DNA of 25,403 nucleotides, taken from positions 1 to 25,403 of the IMG/VR virus record IMGVR_UViG_3300046517_000503; one strand, written 5' to 3'. This document shows, piece by piece, positions 1-6,872 of the stretch (positions are counted from its first letter, which is position 1; every line of letters starts with the position of its first letter). The translations under genes and the position numbers were made by a program. This DNA is from a virus. Below the pieces are notes generated by a model. It had not been told where the DNA came from and did not search any database. It saw nothing but the letters and a program-made list of their open reading frames with translations.

Positions 1-15
1 AGAAAAGGATATCAA

Positions 16-453
16 ATGCATGGAAGAGATCCATTTTATATCCCCAAAGAGAAAATCCCAGAAGGATGGGAATATGTATGGGGTCGTATGAGTTATGATG
101 GCGGTCGCCCCGATATGGCCCGCGAACTAGAACTCAATCGAACCGGATGGACACCCGTCCCCCCAGAACGACATCCCGACTTGGTCCCAAAAGACTATAC
201 TGGCAGAATAAATCAGTCAGTTAGTTGTATCCAGATTAATGGTCTTCTCTTATTAGAGAGGCCTGAGATTTTTGGAATTGAAGATAGGGCTCGTCGAGAG
301 GCGATGAATGACAACCTGGTAGGTTCTATTAAGGGGTTGAAGAACTTCTTAGGAGAAGAGAATGTTCCAGGCTTACGCATTAATAGTAAGGTGGACTTTA
401 CTCAAGAACGGGGAGTCATAGGACGACGAGTGTTAGGTCCCAATAGCTTTTAA
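16..453 (+). CDS. Conserved phage head-region protein, function unknown
   Basis: A 145-residue soluble protein without signal peptide or membrane segment. An AAAAGGA ribosome site lies six bases before the ATG, so this start is well supported although the window opens just upstream. The N-terminus (PFYIPKEKIPEGWEYVWGR) is the kind of sequence seen in small proteins encoded just ahead of the decoration and capsid genes of podovirus-like phages; that recognition is from memory and gives no biochemical function. The middle holds a run of charged residues (EDRARREAMND) and the C-terminus is basic. It is the last gene before a strong terminator, so it probably ends the packaging/portal transcript that begins left of the window. 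A head-assembly or scaffold-related role is possible but only inferred from position. Confidence 0.75.
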   Translation: MHGRDPFYIPKEKIPEGWEYVWGRMSYDGGRPDMARELELNRTGWTPVPPERHPDLVPKDYTGRINQSVSCIQINGLLLLERPEIFGIEDRARREAMNDNLVGSIKGLKNFLGEENVPGLRINSKVDFTQERGVIGRRVLGPNSF

Positions 454-460
454 TTAAATG

Positions 461-498
461 AGGCAAGCGATTTATATTGTTTGCCTTTTTTATTTTTA
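461..498 (+). terminator. Rho-independent terminator
   Basis: Eight bases after the preceding stop codon, AGGCAA pairs with TTGCCT (481-486). The stem extends inward through G-T, C-G, G-T, A-T and T-A pairs to a four-base loop, giving about 11 base pairs. A T-rich tract (TTTTTTATTTTT) follows at once. This is a classic intrinsic terminator and separates the upstream gene from the decoration/capsid operon. Confidence 0.8.
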
Positions 499-507
499 TG
501 CTATCAT
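481..507 (+). promoter_or_regulatory. Candidate promoter (extended -10) for the capsid operon
   Basis: TATCAT at 502-507 is preceded by TG at 499-500 with one base between, which is an extended -10 element. Upstream matches to a -35 are poor: TTGCCT at 481-486 gives a 15-base spacer and TTGTTT at 477-482 a 19-base spacer. It sits directly behind a terminator and about 175 bases ahead of the decoration gene, which is where a promoter is needed. The call rests on position plus the -10 match only. Confidence 0.4.
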
Positions 508-682
508 AGTGTCAAGTTGGATACTAACCAGCTTAGAGTGTACCAAATCTCTATAAACTAAGGTAGCGGTAACCATACCTCCATCGTGTTCATGCACGTT
601 AGACCATTAGGCGGACCTGAGCCTTTAAACGGTCGGGCAGTGACGCCCAGTAGTAATTAAATGGATTTAACGAGGTAGTAAC
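508..682 (+). promoter_or_regulatory. Structured 5' leader of the decoration/capsid transcript
   Basis: A non-coding stretch of about 175 bases with several short hairpins in series: CGTG/CACG (585-598, loop TTCATG), AGGC/GCCT (609-624, loop GGACCTGA) and GGGC/GCCC (635-648, loop AGTGAC). A ribosome site GAGGT is at 672-676. No credible reading frame is present. The second hairpin shows GGA in its loop, the arrangement preferred by CsrA-family proteins. The third recurs before the capsid gene. Its function as a regulatory leader is inferred. Confidence 0.45.
635..648 (+). repeat. Hairpin repeat copy 1 (GGGCAGTGACGCCC)
   Basis: A 14-base element with GGGC/GCCC arms, located 34 bases before the decoration-gene start. 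It differs by one base from the element at 1370-1383 that lies in the same place before the capsid gene. Confidence 0.6.
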
Positions 683-1360
683 ATGAGCAATGGTACGGGT
701 TATAACGCTCCACGCGGGCTGATTCCTAGACAATATTTAAACGGTTCTCTCTACACAGGTCAAACTTCTCCTTACAACATAATTTCTGGCTTAGCGGCCA
801 ATATAGCCACTGGCGATCCTGTTTATTGGGATAACGCGACTGGCGGTATTACATTAGCAACCGCTGGGTCTACCCATCGAATACTTGGTTCATTTCAGGG
901 TGTTAGATATACCGACACATCTGGAACGGTTCAGTTCCTTCCTAATTGGGCTTCCGGAACTGCAACATTAGGTTCAATACCTGCTCAAGCTTTTATAACT
1001 GACGATCCATTTATTCTATACGACATACAAGTCGCATCAGGCGCAGGTGGAACAGTTGCTGCACCGTCTATTTTGATCGGAAACCTCGGATTAAACATGA
1101 ATCTGAACGTAGCCCAAGGAACAGCTTATAACGCTGTTGCTGGTGTTGTTCCTGCTTCAAATCCTGCGGCTGGAACTCCATTGAATGGTCAATCCGTTTG
1201 GTATTTGGATTCCAACGTAGCACCTGCTGCGGACGCAACCTATCAAGTGACGCTCATTCGATTTACCCCAGTTTCTGGAAACATTTCAGGGCTAGTTTTT
1301 AATAACGTTCTATGTCTTATCAACATACATGCGTTTAGGGCTGGCGTAGCTGGGTTTTAA
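683..1360 (+). CDS. Probable capsid decoration / head structural protein
   Basis: A 225-residue protein rich in Gly, Ala, Thr, Asn and Val, with predicted beta character and no membrane segment. The opening (NAPRGLIPRQYLNGSLYTGQT) followed by a GDPVYW segment matches the pattern of head decoration or structural-cement proteins that podovirus-like phages encode immediately ahead of the major capsid gene; this is recognised from family pattern, not from a search. The start has GAGGT six bases upstream. Only 47 bases separate it from the capsid gene and they contain a copy of the hairpin also found before this gene, so the two are probably coexpressed. It would bind the outer face of the capsid lattice. 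A minor capsid protein is the alternative. Confidence 0.65.
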   Translation: MSNGTGYNAPRGLIPRQYLNGSLYTGQTSPYNIISGLAANIATGDPVYWDNATGGITLATAGSTHRILGSFQGVRYTDTSGTVQFLPNWASGTATLGSIPAQAFITDDPFILYDIQVASGAGGTVAAPSILIGNLGLNMNLNVAQGTAYNAVAGVVPASNPAAGTPLNGQSVWYLDSNVAPAADATYQVTLIRFTPVSGNISGLVFNNVLCLINIHAFRAGVAGF

Positions 1361-1369
1361 GGTTTTTTA

Positions 1370-1383
1370 GGGCAGTGAAGCCC
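1370..1383 (+). repeat. Hairpin repeat copy 2 (GGGCAGTGAAGCCC)
   Basis: Second copy of the 14-base GGGC-loop-GCCC element, one base different from copy 1, placed 24 bases before the capsid ATG and just ahead of its AAAAGGAG ribosome site. Same position relative to the start codon as copy 1. Confidence 0.6.
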
Positions 1384-1407
1384 GTAACGATTAAAAGGAG
1401 TTTTTAA

Positions 1408-2310
1408 ATGGCAATTAACACAACTCAGATAGCGTCACTTTTGCGACCTGGTCTGTCTGCGGTGTTCGGTGATTATCCATTCTACCCAAGTCAATGGTCG
1501 GAACTGTTTGAAGTTTACGAATCTGACAAGGCAGTAGAATACGAAACCGAAATGAGAATGCTGGGATTAGCTAGTATTCGACCCGAAGGTTCGCCTACTG
1601 AGTCCGACATTATGGGACAACGCGTAATCTCGACGTACATCAATCGTTACGTCGCATTGCAGTTCCAAATAACTCGTGCTGCTGTAATGGATAACCTGTA
1701 CAAGACGAAATTCCCATTGATGGTAAAAGCTTTGAAGAAATCGATGGCACAAACGAAAGAAGTTTTGGGTGCTGCCATTTTCAACAATGCCTTTAGTTCT
1801 TCATTCCCTGGGGGAGATGGTGTTTCTCTCTGTAATACAGGTCACCCAATTGATACGGGTGTTTATGCAAATAAACCATCCGTTGATGTGGACTTTAATG
1901 AAGCTTCACTTGAAAGTGCATTGATTACCACTCAACAGTTCAAAGATCAAGCGGGTCTCATTGTGATGACGAAAGCGCAGAAGTTGCTTGTGTCACCACA
2001 AGGTCAATTTGTTGCGGAGCGCGTTTTGGGTTCTGCGTTCAGAACGAACACTCCCAATAATGACGTGTCAGCTGTCTACAATGGTTCGTATCTTCCAAAA
2101 GGCTGGGTTTGTAATCAGTACCTAACAGCAAACAATGCTTGGTTCTTGGTCACTGATGCAGTTGACGGACTAAAACATTTTGTTCGGGAAAAGATTGAGA
2201 CTGACGTATATACCGATTTCCAAACTGATAATCTTTTGGCCAAGGCAGTCGAACGCTATTCCTTCGGGTGGTCAAATCCACGTGCGGTTTACGGAAGTAA
2301 TGGTCCTTAA
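1408..2310 (+). CDS. Major capsid protein (Mu gpT-like / HK97-fold type)
   Basis: A 300-residue protein that forms the icosahedral head shell. It has the layout of Mu-type major head subunits: an N-terminal region ending in YESDKAVEYETEMRMLG, a long helical spine region (about residues 80-125, AAVMDNLYKTKFPLMVKALK), a HPIDTG loop near residue 147, and a C-terminal half with an LIVMTKAQKLLVSP strand-helix and the ending ERYSFGWSNPRAVYG, typical of such capsid proteins. No protease or scaffold domain is fused. A strong AAAAGGAG ribosome site lies seven bases before the ATG, fitting high expression. It follows the decoration gene and is followed by a perfect 11-bp hairpin that may protect the mRNA 3' end. 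The call as capsid is strong; the exact family name is from memory. Confidence 0.85.
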   Translation: MAINTTQIASLLRPGLSAVFGDYPFYPSQWSELFEVYESDKAVEYETEMRMLGLASIRPEGSPTESDIMGQRVISTYINRYVALQFQITRAAVMDNLYKTKFPLMVKALKKSMAQTKEVLGAAIFNNAFSSSFPGGDGVSLCNTGHPIDTGVYANKPSVDVDFNEASLESALITTQQFKDQAGLIVMTKAQKLLVSPQGQFVAERVLGSAFRTNTPNNDVSAVYNGSYLPKGWVCNQYLTANNAWFLVTDAVDGLKHFVREKIETDVYTDFQTDNLLAKAVERYSFGWSNPRAVYGSNGP

Positions 2311-2315
2311 TTTGA

Positions 2316-2344
2316 TGAGTGGGTTATAAATTGTAACCCACTCA
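2316..2344 (+). promoter_or_regulatory. Perfect 11-bp hairpin after the capsid gene, no U-tract
   Basis: TGAGTGGGTTA pairs exactly with TAACCCACTCA around the seven-base loop TAAATTG. After a two-base bulge the stem can be lengthened by five further A-T pairs using bases 2309-2313 and 2345-2349. No T-run follows, so it is a weak terminator at best. An mRNA stabiliser or processing site that raises capsid message over downstream fibre message is more likely. Confidence 0.55.
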
Positions 2345-2374
2345 AATTGACTTACCTTATAAGGGGTATATGTA

Positions 2375-4138
2375 ATGGCACAGTTACTAAATTTTAATAC
2401 GCCAGACACACGCACTGCTTCAATATTAATTGGAGATCCGGTTCAGGCAACCGCTGGTTCGCCAGACGGTCTGCCCACCATGACAGCTTCAGCTGGCGTA
2501 AACGTCTCTGCCTGTATTGAACTTCAATCAGTTACCTCTGCACTCTTGTTAAGTCGAATGACGACAACGCAGATGAATGCCATTGTTACTCCTTCTAATG
2601 GGATGTTGATTTACAACACCACAACCAATCTCTTAACTGCTTATATAAATGGTGCATGGACCGCCGTTGAATCTGGTGGAGCAGCTCCAACATTTACCAC
2701 TGTAACCAGCGGTTTAGGAACCGCAGCGGCTCCTAGCTACACATTCACAGGTCGTACAGATGTAGGGCTCTATAGTAGCGCTGCACATACACTTGATTTA
2801 ACTGCTAACGGAACTCGTCAAGTATCGATTATAGGTACAGCGGTAGCCGTTGATTACCTGACAATTGCTGGTGGTGCAGCCGCATCAAATACAGTAACGA
2901 TTGCTGCTACTGGTACAGATGCAGCGGTTGGCATTACCTTTACTCCAAAAGGAACCGGAGCGCTTTTAAATGCCGTCGGTGCGGTTGCAACGCCAAGTTA
3001 TGCGTTCACCGGAGATCTGGGTGCTGGCATGTGGCACAGTGCTGCCAATACATTGGACTTCTCTGCTAATGCGGCTAGACAATTACAACTGATTGGAACT
3101 GCCGTTGCCGTTGATTACCTCACAATCACCGGTGGAGCAACTGGAACAAATACCGTAACCATTACCACAGCGGGTACCGATACAAATATTAGTCTCACCT
3201 TAACCCCTAAGGGAACAGGCGCTCTCTTAAATGCTGTAGGAGCTGTTGCAACGCCAAGTTATGCCTTTACCGGAGATGCTGGTAGTGGTATGTGGCAAAG
3301 TGCTGCAAGCGTACTTGATTTTTCTACGACTGGCGTACGTTCATTCCAGATAACAGATACATTATCATCCGTTAACTGGGTATCCGTGACGGGTGGCGCT
3401 ACTGGAACAGGGCTTTCAACCGGTGTTGGATTTACTGCGAATGGTACTGATACGAATATTGATATTAGTGTTACGCCTAAGGGAGCGGGCAACCTCTCTG
3501 TTAGAGGTGCCACCACTGCTGGTTCTATTGCTTTATGGAACCAAGCTAATACGTTCCAAACAATCATTTTAGGTGCGGCAGTTGCTTCAAACCTTACTTG
3601 GACATGGCCTCTTACAGATGCAACGGTTCCAGCGGGCGCTACGACAACCGCGATTCCAATGTCCTCAAACGCTGCTGGTGTTCTCTCATTCTCGAATACT
3701 GGATTAATCTATGCTACCGGCACATTAACCGCCGGCAATATTAACAGCATGTTTACGACCGGTATTCAGTTGATAGCAACCCCTGGTTCTGGAAAAGCGA
3801 TTATTGTTCAAAACTTTATTTTAGAAATTATTGGTGCAACAAGCTTTGCTGCCGGTGGTGTGGTTTACCTTAACTATAGCACCACAGGTCATGGTACTAC
3901 TTTAGCATCACAGATTATGCCGGTAACCGCTGTCACAGCGGCGAGCTCTAATAATACGATTGCCAGCGCATTGGGAATGATTAGTAATACGGTCACTCCA
4001 GCTGCTGAAGGTGTTCAATTGGTTAGTACTTCAGTTGCTAATCAACCTGTTTGCATCACTAACGCCACTCAATTGTTTACAACCGGTACAGGAACAGCTA
4101 ACTGGTATCTTTGGTACATGATTGTTCCAGTAACATAA
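2375..4138 (+). CDS. Tail/head fibre protein with three 87-residue tandem repeats
   Basis: A 587-residue fibre-type protein, very rich in Thr, Ala, Gly and Ser. Residues about 1-100 hold a module (SPDGLPTM, then LLLSRMTTTQMNAI and YNTTTNLLTAYINGAW) that recurs in two other fibres of this window and is probably the virion attachment end. Three tandem repeats start at residues 120, 207 and 294, each opening with PSYxFTG and closing near TPKGxG, so the period is exactly 87 residues (261 bp). They probably build the shaft of a trimeric fibre. The C-terminal 200 residues (starting about LTWTWPLTDA) form a different domain, likely the distal tip. AAGGGG lies eight bases before the ATG. Its place next to the capsid gene leaves open whether it is a head or a tail fibre. 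Confidence 0.75.
   Translation: MAQLLNFNTPDTRTASILIGDPVQATAGSPDGLPTMTASAGVNVSACIELQSVTSALLLSRMTTTQMNAIVTPSNGMLIYNTTTNLLTAYINGAWTAVESGGAAPTFTTVTSGLGTAAAPSYTFTGRTDVGLYSSAAHTLDLTANGTRQVSIIGTAVAVDYLTIAGGAAASNTVTIAATGTDAAVGITFTPKGTGALLNAVGAVATPSYAFTGDLGAGMWHSAANTLDFSANAARQLQLIGTAVAVDYLTITGGATGTNTVTITTAGTDTNISLTLTPKGTGALLNAVGAVATPSYAFTGDAGSGMWQSAASVLDFSTTGVRSFQITDTLSSVNWVSVTGGATGTGLSTGVGFTANGTDTNIDISVTPKGAGNLSVRGATTAGSIALWNQANTFQTIILGAAVASNLTWTWPLTDATVPAGATTTAIPMSSNAAGVLSFSNTGLIYATGTLTAGNINSMFTTGIQLIATPGSGKAIIVQNFILEIIGATSFAAGGVVYLNYSTTGHGTTLASQIMPVTAVTAASSNNTIASALGMISNTVTPAAEGVQLVSTSVANQPVCITNATQLFTTGTGTANWYLWYMIVPVT
2732..3514 (+). repeat. Three in-frame 261-bp tandem repeats within the fibre gene
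   Basis: Repeat units begin at 2732, 2993 and 3254, spaced by exactly 261 bases. Near-identical DNA (GTTGCAACGCCAAGTTATG) opens units two and three, while unit one is more diverged. Each unit encodes PSYxFTG, xGMW or xGLY, LDF/LDL, TITGGA-like and TPKGxG motifs. Homologous recombination between units could lengthen or shorten the fibre in frame. Confidence 0.7.
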
Positions 4139-4172
4139 TAGGAATCTTTAACTTAGGAAATAGGAGATATAT

Positions 4173-4424
4173 ATGGACAGTATGATTCAGAAGATTGAAT
4201 CGCACATTAAGACTTTGCAAGAAACGTTAGACAAACAAACGTCTAGGGTTAGTGAATTGGAGAGAGAGAGAAATATTGCTATTGCAGATATTCAAAAATT
4301 GAATGGTGCCATTGTTGCGTATCAGGATTCCGTTAATCTTATGAAAGGTTCTGTTTCAGAGCTAGACCTGAAAAAGGTTCCGCCAGTTGTTGAACCTGAA
4401 GTAGTAGAGGGTGAAATCGTCTAA
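4173..4424 (+). CDS. Small coiled-coil protein
   Basis: An 83-residue acidic protein. Residues 1-65 form a continuous amphipathic helix with heptad spacing (MIQKIESHIKTLQETLDKQ, then VSELERERNIAIADIQKL), strongly suggesting a coiled-coil oligomer. The tail (VPPVVEPEVVEGEIV) is Pro/Glu/Val-rich and flexible. A TAGGAGA ribosome site precedes the ATG by seven bases. The next gene starts directly after its stop codon (TAAATG), so the two are coupled. It is not recognised as a known family. A fibre-assembly chaperone or a small virion linker would fit its position between a fibre and another structural gene, but this is inference. Confidence 0.65.
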   Translation: MDSMIQKIESHIKTLQETLDKQTSRVSELERERNIAIADIQKLNGAIVAYQDSVNLMKGSVSELDLKKVPPVVEPEVVEGEIV

Positions 4425-5147
4425 ATGGCAAGACCAACAGTTTATACATGGCCAGCAGCAGTAACTACAGCCGTTTGTTTGGCACAAGGCAAACTTGCTG
4501 CGGGTAATCTTATTATCAATGGTACGTTAGCTGTAACGGCTAGTGCACCCGATGCAAATGCTGTTACTCCTTATGCTATTTGGCCCGGTATATCCAGAAC
4601 GGTTAGTTTGACTACCGGTGGTGGCGCTAATTTAAGCGGTGTCAATTTTACGATTACTGGGACGTATAAAGGAGCTGCTCAAACTGAGACGCGTGTTGGT
4701 CCCAATAATAATACGGTTTACACAACCGCATTATTTGATACGGTTACTTCTGTTAGTATTGATGCAACCTTAGGAGGCGGCAATACCGTTTCTGTTGGAA
4801 GTGGTACGACCGGTCAAACACAATGGTTCGAATATAATCATAACGCATCTGTTTGCGCGATGATGGTAGCCGTTATTGTCACTGGAACTATTAATTATAC
4901 GTTTCAGGGAACGTTAGATCCTGTTGGTCCTCAATTTGCTACACCTAATACATTCCAACCAATCTATACCATGATTAGCCAAACGGCGAGCGAAGCTTTG
5001 CCATTGGGTGTCTATGCGGTAAACGTTAGCGGTGGAACAGATAGTCCTATTTATGCACCCACCCCTGTTAAACATTGCAACGTTCTTATTAATTCAGCAA
5101 CGAATGGAACATTGGTCGCAACCTTTTTACAGCAAGGAGTGACTTAA
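4425..5147 (+). CDS. Beta-rich probable virion structural protein
   Basis: A 240-residue protein rich in Thr, Val, Gly and Asn, with predicted beta-sandwich character and no membrane segment or signal peptide. The start (MARPTVYTWPAAVTTAVCLAQ) lies immediately after the upstream stop, and the next gene begins immediately after its own stop, so it is tightly coupled. An internal run (ISRTVSLTTGGGANLSGVNFTITGTYKG) resembles the repetitive beta strands of phage decoration or tail proteins. No catalytic motif is seen. A minor head or tail protein is the likely role from composition and neighbourhood; I cannot name the family. Confidence 0.65.
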   Translation: MARPTVYTWPAAVTTAVCLAQGKLAAGNLIINGTLAVTASAPDANAVTPYAIWPGISRTVSLTTGGGANLSGVNFTITGTYKGAAQTETRVGPNNNTVYTTALFDTVTSVSIDATLGGGNTVSVGSGTTGQTQWFEYNHNASVCAMMVAVIVTGTINYTFQGTLDPVGPQFATPNTFQPIYTMISQTASEALPLGVYAVNVSGGTDSPIYAPTPVKHCNVLINSATNGTLVATFLQQGVT

Positions 5148-5390
5148 ATGACAAGCCGAGCTAAGAAAGAATACATGAAGGAATGTATGGCTGAAGGCGG
5201 AATGGCAGAGGGCGGAAAATGGATCCAAGGAGCCATTAAACATCCCGGAGCCCTTCATCGTAAACTACATGTTCCTAAAGGTGAAAAGATTCCTGCTAAG
5301 AAACTTGCAAAAGCCACGCATTCTAAGAATAAAACCTTACGTAAAGAAGCGATATTGGCTCGCACATTAAAACGTCTACATCATGGATAG
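5148..5390 (+). CDS. Small basic conserved phage protein (KWIQGAIKHPGAL type)
   Basis: An 80-residue, strongly basic protein. The N-terminus contains an EGGMAEGG segment. The core motif WIQGAIKHPGAL followed by GEKIPAKKLAKA and a LARTLKRLHHG ending belongs to a small protein type that recurs in many phage genomes, often as a stand-alone gene or at the end of larger structural proteins. Its function there is unproven; DNA or virion interior contact is plausible given the charge. AAGGAG lies eight bases before the ATG and partly within the upstream gene, whose stop codon directly abuts this start. Confidence 0.7.
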   Translation: MTSRAKKEYMKECMAEGGMAEGGKWIQGAIKHPGALHRKLHVPKGEKIPAKKLAKATHSKNKTLRKEAILARTLKRLHHG

Positions 5391-5406
5391 AGAAGGATGA
5401 GTAAAA

Positions 5407-6462
5407 GTGACTACATCTGGTACCTATGCATTCTCCTCACCACAAAGTGTTGAGTTAATCGAAGACGCTTTTGAGCGTATAGGTATTCCTAGTTCTCTTC
5501 TTGAAGGCCAAAAGATAAATGCAGCTAAGCGATCGCTTAATTTCATATTAAGTGATTTAGTCAATAAAGGCTTAAACCTCTGGACTGTTCAACAGTTCAT
5601 GTTAAACCTAGTCCCTAATCAAGCCTCTTATACGATGCCACCTAATACGATTCGTGTATTAGAAGCAACCATCAGACAATCTCAACGCAATCTTGGCGGT
5701 ACTCCATTTACCTCTGCGGGGGGTAATGCGGCTAATGCTTTTGATAATAATCCAGCGACGGCTTGCACTCAAACGGCCCCTAATGGATATATCAGTTATA
5801 ACTGGAATACCGCTTCTTATACGATTGCGCTCGTGGGTGTTCAATCTAATGCGACATTAACGTATACGCTGGTATTTGAATACTCTAATGACAATGTGAA
5901 TTGGTTCCAAGTGGGTTCTGCTCCGGCTCAAACCTATACGGTTGGTCTTATTACGTGGTTTGTTGTAACAACACCCACTAACGGAGCGTTATTTAGAGTT
6001 CGTGAGACGGGTGGGTCGACGTTGAATGTTCAGGAGCTTTTTTTTAATACAGCTCTCACTGATTGGATTATCACTCCATTGTCTCGTTCTGAATATGTGT
6101 CTTTGCAGTATAAGAATCAGACGGGGCGTCCTACGAGCTTCTATTTAGATAGACAGATAGTGCCTATTTTGAACGTATGGCCTGTGCCAACCCCTCAATA
6201 CAATAATTTGTATTTTACGGCGACTCAAGCGATTCAAGACATTGGGCAGTTGACGAATAATCCTCAGGTACCGGCCAGGTTCTTAGAATCTATTACTGCG
6301 ATATTGGCATATAACTTAGCCGTAAAATATAGCTTGCCTATGGACAAGATTCAGATGTTAAAAGCATTAGCAGATCAAGTAATGAGTGCTGCTAGCAAGT
6401 CAGACATTGAGAAGGTACCGCTTAGAATTTACGGAAACTATCAAGGATGGTCTGACGTATGA
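5407..6462 (+). CDS. Tail adaptor / head-tail connector with inserted discoidin-like domain
   Basis: A 351-residue protein. Residues 1-91 (SPQSVELIEDAFERIGI, FILSDLVNKGLNLWTVQQ, PPNTIRVLEA) and residues about 217-351 (PLSRSEYVSLQYKNQTGRP, DRQIVPILNVWPVP, FLESITAILAYNLAVKY) together form a continuous adaptor of the type that joins portal to tail in podoviruses (P22 gp4-like role). Residues about 92-215 interrupt it with a beta domain carrying AFDNNPATAC, a YTLVFEYSNDNVNWFQVG strand pair and ALFRVRETG, a pattern like F5/8 C (discoidin) modules. The start codon is GTG, chosen because AGAAGGA precedes it closely and the ATG at 5397 is out of frame and opens only a very short frame. The stop overlaps the next start (ATGA). 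The adaptor call is fairly firm; the discoidin call is moderate. Confidence 0.72.
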   Translation: MTTSGTYAFSSPQSVELIEDAFERIGIPSSLLEGQKINAAKRSLNFILSDLVNKGLNLWTVQQFMLNLVPNQASYTMPPNTIRVLEATIRQSQRNLGGTPFTSAGGNAANAFDNNPATACTQTAPNGYISYNWNTASYTIALVGVQSNATLTYTLVFEYSNDNVNWFQVGSAPAQTYTVGLITWFVVTTPTNGALFRVRETGGSTLNVQELFFNTALTDWIITPLSRSEYVSLQYKNQTGRPTSFYLDRQIVPILNVWPVPTPQYNNLYFTATQAIQDIGQLTNNPQVPARFLESITAILAYNLAVKYSLPMDKIQMLKALADQVMSAASKSDIEKVPLRIYGNYQGWSDV

Positions 6463-6872
6463 CGTGGCGTCCGCATGGCAAACATGTACAAATTGACCCG
6501 AGCTCTCCGAGAGGCCTTGGAATCTGTGATTACACAGGTTTTGTGCATATGCATAAGGATTTGGTACGTCAGATGGAATGGCGTGGAAACGCTTTGATTT
6601 GGACGGGACTTTATGTAGGGAAAGATTATGCAGATAAGCCTAATGAGCAGAATAGGCCGCCTATATTGCCACCAGACCCGGTTCCCTTCCTATTCCCTCG
6701 TCCTCAGCAGACAACCAATATTACTTGGAGTTCAGGTCTTGGATTGCCTTGGAATCAATTGAATGAATATACCTGGGGAACTTGGGGAACCATTATTGAT
6801 GGTGCTCCGGCACCTAATGGAAACATAAGGCTTCAAAATTTGCAACAGACTAATTTTATGGGTACAACATGA
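6459..6872 (+). CDS. Conserved tail-region protein, degenerate zinc-ribbon type
   Basis: A 137-residue protein that starts inside the adaptor stop (ATGA) with AAGGATG upstream, so it is translationally coupled. It resembles a small protein found next to adaptor genes in many podovirus-like phages, whose usual pattern is CDxCGF, a helix, then CxxC and DKPNPQxRP, ILPPDPVP. Here the backbone is retained (GICDYTGFVHMHKDLVRQMEW, DKPNEQNRPPILPPDPVPF), but only one of the expected four cysteines remains, so zinc is probably not bound. The C-terminal third is a W/N/G-rich tail (WGTWGTIIDGAPAPNGN). A structural role in the connector is inferred from neighbours. Confidence 0.6.
   Translation: MTWRPHGKHVQIDPSSPRGLGICDYTGFVHMHKDLVRQMEWRGNALIWTGLYVGKDYADKPNEQNRPPILPPDPVPFLFPRPQQTTNITWSSGLGLPWNQLNEYTWGTWGTIIDGAPAPNGNIRLQNLQQTNFMGTT

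Noticed and set aside
2309-2349. Hairpin after the capsid gene as a Rho-independent terminator
   Set aside because: The stem is strong but no T-run follows, and the next gene starts 30 bases later in the same direction.
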